Source of the DNA: Chromobotia macracanthus
Lineage: Eukaryota > Chordata > Actinopteri > Cypriniformes > Botiidae
Assembly: GCA_036877525.1 (NCBI GenBank)
Contig: JAZGTH010000075.1
Coordinates: 2,112,001-2,176,000 of the forward strand
DNA: 64,000 nucleotides
Direction of reading: 5' to 3'
A program made the translations under genes and the position numbers. Shown piece by piece: positions 10,823 through 22,600 of this stretch; within the stretch, counting starts at the first letter, position 1; every line of letters starts with the position of its first letter. Below the pieces are notes generated by a model, which was not told where the DNA came from, ran no database searches, and was given only the letters and a program-made list of their open reading frames with translations.

Positions 10823-12034
10823 ATGAGTAAGTATAACAGTTGTTCTTATTAAAATGACAAAGCAGTTTTGAAACATCCTGTTACGATGGTCCATTTCCTG
10901 TTTGACTAATGAACTAGATAAATAATGAACATGGGAATTGTCTATATATTAACTTTTATTTTATACTTCAGATCATACAGACGTCACATCCAATACAACA
11001 TCACCCCGCAGCGTGCAGGTTAAAAGAGATGTTTTAATGAACATCACAATCTTCCTGCACTGCGTGACCTGTGTGCTCGGTGTTGTGGGTAATGGAGTGG
11101 TCATCTATGTGACAGGTCTGAGAATGAAGAAAACCGTCAACACCATCTGGTTTTTGAATCTGTCAGTAGCTGATTTTCTCTTTACGTTTTTTTTGATATT
11201 TAACATCATTTACGAGTCACGTCACTTCAACTGGCCTTTTGGTGATTTTATGTGTAAGTTGACCAGCCTGGTGACGGTACTAAATATGTTTGCCAGCTCC
11301 TTCCTGTTGGCAGCCATTAGTCTGGACCGGTGTCTGTCGACATGGGTAGTGGTGTGGGCCCGGACCAAACGAACGCTGACGAAAGCAAAAATAAGCTGCT
11401 TGGTTATATGGTTAGCGTCAGTCGCTTGCAGCATTCCAGTGGTGATTTTTCGAAAAACTGTTTTTAATGCTTCAATAAAACAAACTACCTGCATAAATGA
11501 TTTTCCCAACCGTCTAACTACCTATAAGAGGCTGGTAGTGTATCGTTTTGTGGTGAGTTTTCTCCTCCCTTTCATCATAATCTTCAGTTCGTATCTGGCA
11601 ATTGGGGTAAGGGTTCAACGCTTACGAAGAAACAATAAACTAAAACCATTTCGTGTTATTCTGGCTGTAATCCTGGCCTTTTTCTTCTGCTGGCTTCCCT
11701 ATTATATACATCAATTTGTTGAGCTGTGGATACGTGAAATAAATTCTAAAACCCGTCAGCTGAGCTCAACAGCTTTAAGGAGGTTCTGAACGTTATAGGG
11801 CTCTTCGTAGTGAGTCTCGCCTATTTAAACAGCTGCCTGAATCCATTCCTATATGTGTTCATGTGTGAAGAATTCAAGAAGAAGCTGAAGCAGTCAATGG
11901 TGATGGTGTTTGAGAGCGCATTCGCAGAGGAACACCTGGCTCTTCTCTCACAACATTCCCAGTACAAACGCAAGTCCCAGTCCATGGCTGGAACAGGAAC
12001 CGAGGGAACGATATCTTCAGTAATTGAGGGTTAA
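10823..12034 (+). pseudogene. Class A GPCR, formyl-peptide/chemerin-receptor-like, copy 3, with one frameshift
   Basis: The start exon 10823-10826 (ATG plus A, donor GTAAGT) joins 10972-12034, giving an N-terminus MNHTDVTSNTTSPRSV with N-glycosylation sites. TM1 to TM6 are intact (GNGVVIYVTG, WPFGDFMCK, SLDRCLST, CWLPYYIHQ). The reading frame then shifts between about 11747 and 11786. TM7 (AYLNSCLNPFLYVFMCEE) and the C-tail continue in another frame to the stop at 12034. One base appears to be missing relative to the ancestral frame, near an AAAACCC run. The rest is well preserved, so this may be a young pseudogene, a segregating null allele or an assembly indel. If read as is, the protein ends at 11789 without TM7. 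Polyadenylation signal AATAAA is at 12284. Confidence 0.75.
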
Positions 12035-12289
12035 AATACTGCAGCATGTATTGGATGATATGCTAATGAGCTATGATAAGAAGATTAAGACGATATAGAT
12101 GTTGCTATCTCATGTTTAAAACCCTTTTCAGCAGGTTCTGGTTGTGTGTGATGTACCCTGATGTATCATTGTTTTTTTTAAAACCATAAGTATGCATTTG
12201 TGTTGTTATGGATTTTGAAAACCTTAGAATGCCATGTGTTTTATAACCAGCCAAAAATTCATTCCTGTAATTATTCCACTCTGAATAAA

Positions 12290-13228
12290 TCTTTCTTAAA
12301 TGTGAAACTGGCTTTTCTCATTACTTAAACGTTTTAAATAAAACATTTTACTGATGACTTTGAATGCCAGTAGACATGTTGATACAGGGTGATGCTAAAA
12401 GTGTACAAATACACCCTGATTTATGGTGCAACACTGTTGTCTTGAGATGTTGTCTTCCTGCTGCTGAACGATGGAAAGAACTTTCATTTCTCTAGGAAAC
12501 TCGCTCTTACTTCCTGGAGTCTGAGAACCCCATCTTAATGTTAAAGCTTCCAGGAACTCAAGAGGTATTTGTAAATATATTTTGATTAGATAAACAGGAT
12601 ATTTCAGACAAGTTAAAGATGTTGAGTACTCTAACATAATTCTGCCATTGTGGCAACTGAGGTTAGGGAGGAATCGCACATAACACAGAATCTGCTGATG
12701 CTATCGGTGTCTGTCCGCTGTCGTCACACTCGGTGAAAAAGAAAGACTTGCACACACTGTCCTCATTAGTTTGTAGAAGTTCACCATCAAGGTCACCCGG
12801 ACATGCTGTGCCAGTATCAGGTATAAGATCTGCACAGTCTTTGCTTCCAGTTAATTAGCATTGATTTGAATCATATTCGGTGGGGCTCTTCAACTCCCCG
12901 CTAAGTTCAGCTGTAACCCTAACCAAACACATCTCAACAAGTTAATCAAGGCGTCTGTCTGCAAATTACAGACAGACAGCTTAACATAGGACTGGTAAAG
13001 TCTGCACTGGCCCTCCAGAACTGGAGTTAAAGAGCTCTGATATAGGGAACACATATAGTGTGAAAAAATAATGCTGTCACTTCTGTTGTCTGGGCTTTTC
13101 CATGTAAACCAGTGCTAGATACACATCTCTGACCGCTGGGATGTGTTATTGGCAGCATTGCTCCATCACGTCAATGCGTCCTATGTGAACTACAGTTCTA
13201 GCTCTAATTGTAAGTGTATGTCTCAAAC
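12290..13228. other. Spacer between GPCR copies 3 and 4, no gene recognised
   Basis: No conserved open frame is apparent. The start-codon mini-exon and N-terminus expected for copy 4 were not found here, consistent with that copy being a 5'-truncated relic. Confidence 0.45.
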
Positions 13229-13930
13229 AAACTTGTCATCTTTGTGACTGGCTGCAAAATGAAGATGAAGGTCAGCTCTCTTTGGTTCTTCAATTTGGCA
13301 GTGGCTGATTTCATCTTAGTCTTCACCCTGATCGTGAAGATTCTCTGGATCCTGGACGTGGTCTGAAGACTTTGTGAACCATTTTCTGGAAATCATCGCG
13401 ATACTAAACATGTTCGCAAACATTTTCTGACAGTCATCAGTCTGGATGTCCGATGCCTGTGCACATGGCTGATTGTGTGGACTCAGCACAAACAAACTCG
13501 TCAAAGGCAGAATCATCTGTATGATCACGTGACTTCTGTCCATCAGCTGCAGCACTCGTTTTACACAATGTCCTGGCACAGGACAATGGCTCAATTTGAA
13601 TTTACAGTAACTTTTCTAATCCTTTGTCATCATTGTATCTTGGAGTACAACTCAGACGTTTAAAATGGGTGAAATTCAGATGTTTCTGGGTCATTTTGGT
13701 TCTTATCCTGGTATTTTTTACATGCTGGTTTCCTTTTCATGTTTTTTTATTGTCTTTTGTTTATGCCCTGCGTTACCTAAACAGCTGTCTGAACCCCATC
13801 ATGTATGTGTTCATGTGCGAGGACTACAAAAAGAAACTCAAGACTACAAAAAGTCTCTGCTGCTGGTGCTGGAGATGGCTTTTGCCAAAGATCACAGATG
13901 CACACCTCCTCCACCTTCAACCCTAGCAAA
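13229..13930 (+). pseudogene. Decayed fourth copy of the FPR/chemerin-like GPCR
   Basis: Homology to copies 1-3 starts inside TM1 (KLVIFVTGCKMK, about 13229) and ends after the TM7/helix 8 segment (LNSCLNPIMYVFMCEDYKKK). The frame is broken by a stop after TM2 (about 13364) and at least three frameshifts. An extra residue falls in the TM3 motif (SLDVRCLCTW). Most of TM4-ECL2-TM5 is missing, and the loop between TM6 and TM7 is deleted so HVFLLSFVYAL runs straight into RYLNSC. It cannot encode a receptor. It shows that the cluster has been shedding copies. Confidence 0.85.
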
Positions 13931-14460
13931 GATATGGAGAACACAGCATGCAGTCTCTAAGGGACCCGCATTTCATGTTACACCAATGAAACAAGCGCTT
14001 TTTGTTGTCCTGTATCTGACCCTCAATGGCATATTAAGGGATAAAAATTTTGTATTTGGTCCAAAGAAAATGTCAAGAGAAGTCTTGTCAATTTTACTTC
14101 ATTACTGGATATTTTTTCTTCATTATCTACCAAAATTTAAATTGCTTTTGCAATATTTTATCTCTGTCTTTTTAAGAACTGTTACTTAAACAGAATGTTG
14201 TTCCAGGACTAACAGGAGATAACCAATGCAATTAAGAAGCAACCAATGCAATTAATGACTGTAATTAATTACTAACCTATGATAAACATTTAAATGTATT
14301 CAATAAAAGCAAAACATTCCTCTTGAGTTCAGTGAAGCAGATTTATTGAGAAAAACAAAGGAATTACAAATACTGCTTTGCTTACACATGTGTTTAGTTC
14401 AGGTTTTGATTCTAGATGAATTACTCACTCCAAAAACATACAAGCATTTCTTCAGAAGAA

Positions 14461-14642
14461 CTAACGTTCATACATTTCCTTAAGGATTTTTATGCTCTCG
14501 CTGTATCTTAGTTGGTTCTTATTGGATGCCTCCTTCCACCTAAAACATATAAATCAAACAATAAATACAACATGTGATGATTTCATTTTTTCTTTCCATC
14601 TGTCCGTGTATTGGTCTATATTGTATAATTGTAATTGATAAC

Positions 14643-14680
<38 letters not shown>

Positions 14681-17600
14681 CAGTAAACCACTGCTACTAT
14701 TGCAGAATGAAGAGTTCATACCTCTGTCTGATTTTCTTCCAGTGTTTAATGTGAGTGTAGATAAGAGGTTGAGTCCCTGCAGCTGTATCTATTGACTGAC
14801 AAAGCAGAAGTTTATTACAAACAGAAAGGAAAGCACTGGATATGGACACATGAAGTACAGACACGTAATATTACACTATTAGTCAATTAAATTTGCATTT
14901 CATAAAGGACGTACAGTTGCATGACAGTGAACTGTTAAGGTTTTGGCTAAGCCAAGCTTCAGGTTTTGGTTCTACAAAAATAAAATTAAGCTGCTTCGCT
15001 GTTGCCATACGCTGTAAAACAATTAACATTAACAATAATGTTAAATTGTGCATAAACATTAACAATGTCACATTAGAGTGAAGGCAGCTAAATGGTAAAA
15101 TATAAACATATGAAAGGACAATTACCATTTTTAGTGATTTTACTATTTTTAGAAAATAGGTATTAGATAAAAGACCAATTATAATTCAGTATGAAAATGC
15201 AGTTGATCCCAATGTAAATGTTATCATTTGATGTATGCAGGTCAAACTCTTCTCTGAAAAGGTCCAAGTTGGCTCTCTCACCTGGCTCTCTGCAGGTCTC
15301 TCTACTGATGGAATTCTGAGATTAACCGATTCACCAGCTGAACTCACAGGTGCACAGACGGGTGGAGGAAGTCTGTAGATGTTCTGACCTTTTCCATTTA
15401 GCATGTCGTTCATCTTAAAGAATAATCATTCAATAAAGAAAAACATAACGTCTGGACAATTTCAAAGGAATTTCAGAGGGAAAAATAAACAGGATGTTGA
15501 AATGTAACACAGCTCCAATAATAACAGCAGCCTAAAAGTTGAAAGGTTTCTAGAAAGTTATATAATTTCATACATACATATATACATAAAACACTTCAAA
15601 TCTAAATCTATAGGGCAATGTTATGCTACAAAGCAAACATTAAGTATATTAACACTTGAAAAGTGATAATAACCTTCTATTAATAACCTAAAAAAATCCA
15701 CACACTATCCATCTGCGCTATCCCAGACTGACACGACTGCGTTATCCCGACTAGCTGAATGATGTAAAAACGAAATGTGGTGAATGCTAGGTGAGACCTC
15801 GTCCTCCCCAGAGCTGTGAGGGGGGCTGGGGGCCGTTCTCTCTCGTACAGAGGGGTTATTTCTCATCCACGCCCGACAGATGGGGTAGAGCGGTGTGGTA
15901 GTGCTGAACTGAGCCAAGTCCACACTGCGGTCAAATAACTTGATTATATAAGCATCTGACGGAGAAGATCAGACATCAGAAAACAAGAGAGAACATTACG
16001 ACCAAAAAAAAAAAAGCCATTTAATCATGAATTTAGCCTGAGAAGAAAAACTGAATGTTTTTACCGATTTAAAAAAAGGATTTTAAACAAATCACAAAGT
16101 GATTCTCAGAAATGATATGCGTTACTCATCTTCAAAACACAAAAATTCTGGCCAGTTGATGTGAGGAGCTTTTGTACTTTAAAAACTTGTGTCACACCAA
16201 CTTAGTCAAACAATTCATCAAACATCCTAGTAAAGGTAAAAATGTGTTTGAAAAATAATGAAAACAAGGTAATAATAATAAATACCCATGCACATGTATT
16301 TTTATATCCAAAACAGGGTTAAAATTTACCAAAACATGATCATATATTGAGCTATTTGCAGTTTTTGTGATGGATTGGGAATGGCCATGTTAAATGTTCA
16401 CACATCACAGCAAACACGACGTCGCAGCTGCTGCTCTCTGGCAGATGTTTCTTCATCTTACTCTGTTTATGCTGACTGGTTTCAGCCAGACCATCGTCCA
16501 TCTCCTTACGCTTCTTTCTTCTGTGTTGTGGAAATCGTGACGACGGTCTGCGAGTAACAAAAGCGCTTTTAGGACATGCAACACAATATTCTCTACGCAG
16601 GGTAAACACAAGCAATTTAATTTTTTACTTGAAGGACACCAACTCCTAACAAATACATTAAACGCCTCGCTGAGCTCATTCATTATCCTGCTTGTTATTA
16701 ATATAACGTTAAACAAGAGACAATGTTTTCTCATCCATTAAAATAAAATAAAGGGCAGAAAGGGTTTCCTCACCTTTTCCCAGCAGAAGAAGGTGATAAA
16801 TCCCTGTCAAAAGAAAAGCAGGTGGAAAAACAGTCGTTGGTGTGCATGACGGTTAAATCAGTCTTAACTAGTTTATATCTACAATACGTGACACTTATAG
16901 TTGTGTTTGTGTCAGTTATGTCAAAGGCATACTTGCTCAAAGTGTCTGTCACCATTTTCCCAGAATCCTCTTCATTCTGCTCTCTGTGAAACAAACAAAA
17001 CAGAGACCATAGATTATACACACACTACTTTTCTCTAAAAATTACTGCTTCCTAATCCACAGACGCCTAAATTTGTTTATTTCCAGTAACTACTCAGACA
17101 CATTACAAATTTCCTTTCCTGATTCTATATTTCTGAATACTTTGAATAGGCTCTTTGGAATCAATTGAAAGCATTGCTGTTGGGGATCGAGTGTGCCAAG
17201 ACTGTGTCCTTGTTCTCTGAAGAAATGCAGTTACAGAACTCACTGCAATATGAGTCTGAGTGGGAAAAGACCTTGTAAATGCCTTAAATGGTCATTAAGT
17301 GCCACAAAACACTAATAACTTTTGTGATTCCCTAATTCTGTGGAAACCAGATATTTAGAACAGGAAAACAAATATTCTGGAAAAGCAGCAATGGAGGCTC
17401 CAAGGAAATTCTTGTTTATTTTAAAGAAAGTAACTTATGTATTTGTCAGATATGGTCCCACGCACACACACCCAGAGCAGTGGCCAGCATTAGGTTACTG
17501 TGTTAGGTTACAGTCACTGAGTGGCGTCATTTCTAACCAAAATTGTGTATTTATGGATAAGCCAAAAACACATCAGTAGAAGTACTAATTTAAAAGTACA

Positions 17601-18275
17601 AAATCAAGGAACTCTGGTCTCAGTTCATTACAGCAGACATTATGCTGAAAATTATATGCATATAGAGGTCAACGCTATAAAGGAAATGTGTCCTAAGTTT
17701 CATTTTCTTTCTCTGGTATTTTTCTGATTGTTCCACACATCACTTTTACTTTCAGTGTGGACAGACAAAATACTTGACTGTGGAAACCTATGGCTTTCTG
17801 CCTCTTTAGCACACAATGTTAGGGTGTCACAGGAAGTGCTGTTTCATCACAGCCAGGCTAAATTATGCAAGCACACACTGTTACGCTGCTCAACCAACAA
17901 CAAAAACACAAATGAATCTTTTTGGGGGAAGATTTTGTGATTTATTATCTATGTGCTGTTCTACGAAATGACTTGATACGTTTACTATGCAGTTTAAAAA
18001 CACATGGACGGATTTGTCACAGAAATCACTCATAACGTGAATCCACTAACCTCTCACTGTCACTCTTTTCAACCAGACCTTGTAACACTGCATCAAGGCG
18101 GTTTCGAGCTCCGGGATCTGCAAAAATGTACCGTACGCTCACATTTAGGAGACACATTAGATCGAACCGCATCATTTACAGAAGACATCTCATACATCTC
18201 AATAACACTCATGCAGAGTGAAGCTTTGGTGTGGATCTCACCCGTTTTCTCAGTCTTGATCTTACACTGGAGCAT
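14461..18275 (-). CDS. lin37: LIN37, MuvB core / DREAM complex subunit
   Basis: Exons from the start: 18275-18242, 18117-18051, 16983-16933, 16803-16774, 16547-16462, 15955-15798, 15413-(15335 or 15282), 14776-14722 and 14539-14461. The protein begins MLQCKIKTEKTDPGARNRLD and contains ARNRLDAVLQGLVEKS, RPSSRFPQHRRKKRKEMDDG and KLFDRSVDLAQFSTTTPLYP with CRAWMRNNPSVRER. It ends WKEASNKNQLRYSESIKILK...MYER, all closely matching vertebrate LIN37. LIN37 helps the MuvB core repress cell-cycle and G0 genes within DREAM. Exon phases agree throughout except at exon 7. The strong donor at 15282 leaves phase 0, but the next exon needs one leftover base; a donor at 15335 (GTGAAT) fits and gives 212 residues. 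Otherwise a small exon was missed. The gene is divergent from proser3. Confidence 0.9.
14645..14678. repeat. (GT)n microsatellite in a lin37 intron
   Basis: About 17 uninterrupted GT units within the last lin37 intron. Confidence 0.9.
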
Positions 18276-18699
18276 TGTAATGCCAAAATGATCCTCACAC
18301 CACAGGGTTTCTCCTCTTCTCCTGTCGTTCAGCTGAGGATTTAATGAAAGTGTTACTACAGAATTCAATAATAGTCATTAAAGAACAACGTGATTTCACA
18401 AGTGTACAACAAAATGAAATGTTATGCAGACAACACTATACAATAAAAACATTGTTATTACAAATACTCTTGCCATTTACTTTATGTCCATTAACTGCTG
18501 TTATTGTTATTATTAATAATAGTATGCTGATTCTTCTTCTGATTATGTTCATGTCCAGTGAAGCCTCATGACATCATTATTAAAAAGACATTGCATTACT
18601 GTATGCAATACAACACATTATTAGGCATTCGCCTTGTGAAGATGTTATAATTAGTAAACTTAATAAACCTAATTTAATGAAAAACAAGAAAATGGCTGA

Positions 18700-19160
18700 T
18701 TATTATGCCGATCAGCTTCCATGACGCAAACAGCTGACGACGGCTGGCTGGAGAACCGCTGAACTCCACGATTAACGAAATGAAACGTTTCTCCGCATTT
18801 CTTCTCTAATTTAATACACATTGCGATGAAATAAAAATAAAGTAATCATGGTTGGTGATCATTTGCACGCCGGAAGTCACGCTTTATTCACCTTTAAACC
18901 TTCCGCTGACAGACTGACGAGCCGCGGCGGCCTCTCAGTTCGACTTTCCTCTTCCGCGCGCTACGACATTTCTGGCTCGTCATTGGGCACGGCGGATGGG
19001 CGTTCATCGCTCTTATTGGTTCGGGGGGGATGTCGATCACAGTACGCGGACGTCTATTGGCTGCCGAACGGCATTCGAAAACAACGTAAACAAAATGGGC
19101 GTTCGGACTTCATTTCCCAGAATTCACCACCCACCCGCAATTCGAAAAGCAGGTACTGTC
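18700..19160. promoter_or_regulatory. Bidirectional CpG-rich promoter between lin37 and proser3
   Basis: This GC-rich block separates the 5' ends of lin37 (-) and proser3 (+). It contains three inverted CCAAT boxes (ATTGG at 18982, 19015 and 19056), spaced 33 and 41 bases. There are two CHR-like TTCGAA sites (19074-19079 and 19141-19146). A ZNF143-like site occurs at 19107-19128 (CATTTCCCAGAATTCACC core). Initiation probably occurs on both sides of the CCAAT group, but the start sites cannot be placed from sequence. lin37 probably has an untranslated first exon here, because an acceptor-like site (CCTCAG) precedes its ATG exon at about 18336. Confidence 0.55.
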
Positions 19161-19625
19161 CATAACAATATAAATTAAACTATAAAACCAAAACGCGCTG
19201 CAGTCGCGGATATATATTGTTATGGTTTGTTTTTAGATCTGAAATACCACATGATACGATAAACACTTTCTCAATTATTGGGCTAAACGACTGTTTATCC
19301 CCTAGTAACGTAAGGTTTACACTGTAAAGGCTTTACAATAAGAGCTCAGAAACGACGGTCGTGTTTGTAAACGTGTAACTTTTAATGTATGTGAAGCGAA
19401 CAGGCAACATAATGTCCATAATGTTGTTCACCATACAGTTTCAGCCAGATGTGATGTTTTTGAAGGGTGTGTGATGGTTTATGGTGAAGCTCATCTGGAA
19501 TGAGCAGAACAGCTTCCAGGATCAGCATGAAGTCCAGGTGGGTCTCCTGGAGAACTGTTGTCTGATTTATGGATAGGATCAGATCCATCCGATCAGTGGG
19601 ATGTAAAACATTGCTCTTTCATCAG

Positions 19626-22600
19626 TGGGGCAGCTGTTTTCACCAGACACGATCCTTTTCCTCTGGAGCCTCCTTTACCCAAGAGTCACTACAGCCCATC
19701 CAGATCCAGAAAAATCCCAAAGCAGCAGAAGAGGCTGGTAAGAGAAATGACTCGGGATTAAACTTGCTTTGGATGTGCCTCATTTTAGGACAGCATAAAG
19801 TACCATACTTACATAATCTGCATGAGCTAGTGTGTATGTGTATGCAGGGTGTACATATTCATATAGTAGCGGATGGCCTGCTGCATTTTGATCAGGTATG
19901 TGGTATACAGTAAAACACACTGGCCTGGGTACTGCATCCCACAATGCAATGTGCTCGACTCAGGAAGCTTCAGTTTTCAGTGTGACCAACAACTGTTTGT
20001 ATTTCTAAGATGTCACTCGCATACAATGTAGTGAGGTCATGTGATAACCACCGTCTGAATGTTTATCATAGATTTCTGCTTGAAAACAGTAGGCAGAAAG
20101 CAGTGGATAGTTGTGTTGGGTCATTCATTCAGTAAGTAGTAAGCTAGTGTTATTATTTTATCTCCAGGCACATGTGAACTTTAAAAAACAACTGACTGCT
20201 GATCTGAACAACTGATCTCGATCATTAGTGCCATTAAAAACTAGTGCTAAGATAAATATATTGTAACGTCTGTGAAAACCGATGACATACTTTCTCTTAT
20301 GTGTGTTTTTAGGCATTGAGTCCAGTCCGGTTTACTCAGCCACACATGTCTCCAGAACCTTCTTCTCAACCTTTTTCTCAGAAGACGGAGGAGCATGTCT
20401 TCCATGACAGGTCACATAGTGTCCTCCTCTGTCCTCCAACATCTACTGAATGTCAGCAGAGCTTCTCAGAGTCTTGGCCTTCTACTGACCTGAGTCAATC
20501 CACGGTCAACAGCGCAGCTTCTCCCTGCTCAGAAGATCAGATCAATGCCATGAGAAACATGGCTGCTACAGTAACGACTGGGCCAAAGGAGCCCTCTGTG
20601 CTTGCTAAGTATGAATTGTCAACGTTATGTATCTTTTATTAAAAAAGGGAAGCTGTTATTTATATACAGTATAAAGTTGTCACACATGTTTCAGTTCTTC
20701 TGAAGCAGTGTGTTCTTTTGCAATTGACACACCTTGCACCTTGTTTTCTTACTGTAGGTACATCGAGCGCTTCCGCTTCGGAAAGCCCCAGAGTCGCGAG
20801 GACCGTCAGCGCGAGGCTGCTGACGGAGAAGATGATCAGCTGTTCTGGTGGATGTCCACATCTCCCCCATCCAGTTCAACACCGACCCAAACATCAGAGA
20901 GACCTACCAGAGGTGTTCTGACCTAGTTAATTCATACAAGCCCATATTATTATGAACGGTTTATAGAGAGATTAAGCCTAGATTGTAGTTGATTATTAAT
21001 CACATTAACCAGTCATAATAACAATATACATAAAACATTAATGGGTTAGTCCGTGCAAAAATAAAAATCATCCATCATTCACTCACCCTCATGTCATTCC
21101 AAACCTGTGTGACTTTTTGCTTCTGGGAAACACAAAAAAGATATTTTAAAGTATGTTGGTAACCAAATGACAGTGGCATCCATTGACTTCCATTGAATGG
21201 ACACAAAGCCACAAACATTTTTCAAAATATCTTTGTGTTCCACAGAAAAAAAAGTCATACAGATTTGGAATGACATAAGAGTGAGTAAATGATAGAAAAA
21301 TGTTATTTTTCGGGTGAACTATCCCAAGTTTGAGCACTGTACTGTAATGTGTGCCACAGAGACACCCGAGTTGATCAGGGGCCATCACAGCACCCTTGAC
21401 CTCAGTATGCTGGTGAGTTTTGTGTGATGACAACAACTTCTGCTTGAAAGGTTGTTTAGGTTATTCAAACCTAAAATATGTTAAGGCTTACTGTAAAAGT
21501 CAGAAATATCTCATTGCTGAAGGTCTTATCTGTTTTCAGCTGTGCTTTCAGTAAGTATAAAGAAACTAACATCAAGACACAATGTATTTATTTGTAATAG
21601 AATAGAGTGGGTGACTGTTGCCTTCTAGTGGTGGTGGGTGTAAAATCTTTCTAGTGTTCTTTATTCAGAGCGTAACCATGTTACATAGATCACACACTTC
21701 CTGTTTCCATGTTCGGCTCTGTTTCTAAATGCTGCTCTCCTCAAACACTTTAGCATTAAAGGAAGATCTCGTAAGACCACACTGATAGACCCTAAGTCGT
21801 GAACATCAAACGTCATGTATTTATAAATTCTGGGACCATTATGCAACCATTGGCCCAGTTTCTCAGTCTTGAGCTGCAGGACTTTTATGATGAGTGTTGT
21901 TCTTAAATGTCAGTATATCCTAAAGCACTATGGGATTCACAGCACAATAGTGTTATTGCTGTTGATAATCTTGTGGATCTTCATTACATGGTTTTCTCCA
22001 GACATTATCGGAGTTGTCCCGCTGTGAGCCAGAAGAACCTGAGATACTGCAGCTGCAGGAGCGAGCCAGCCGTCTGCTGCAGAAGAGGTGAGACCACACG
22101 CTTCATTCCGGTCCGGTGAGGAGGACGTGTCATGTCAGTGATAAACGATCATCAGAAGGTCAGAACGGATTGTTCAGGGTGAAAGCCAGGCCTGCTCAGG
22201 AGATCCAGAACAGAGATACAGTACAGAGTGTAACAGGATGGTCTTTTTTGTCACTTTTTAAAAATGTCGATAGGATTTTTTTTTTAAAAATGAGATAAAA
22301 GTTCATGTTTTCTTAACTTTAAAAGTTACTGTCACAAGGAAGTCAACAGTATTTTTGCCAGTAGTGACGTTAAGCTGTAGCTGAATTTCACTTCAAGTAG
22401 TTATCATTGATGTGCTGATATATGTGTTCCAGTGAACACTCTCTCAGCAGTGCCTCAGTGCCTGTCAGCTCTGAGGGATTGGGTTGTTCTGATTTCTCCT
22501 CGCCTGTCAGCACAGATGAGCCGGTCCGAAAGCCATTCATGCCCATTTTAATGGGCTCATCCAATTGTAAGTAATGGGTGTAACACAAAGTAACTCAACA

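Noticed and set aside
18848..19165. 105-codon open frame as proser3 first coding exon
   Set aside because: It would end in the right phase at the donor near 19151, but it starts within the core promoter and shows no similarity I recognise; left as unproven.
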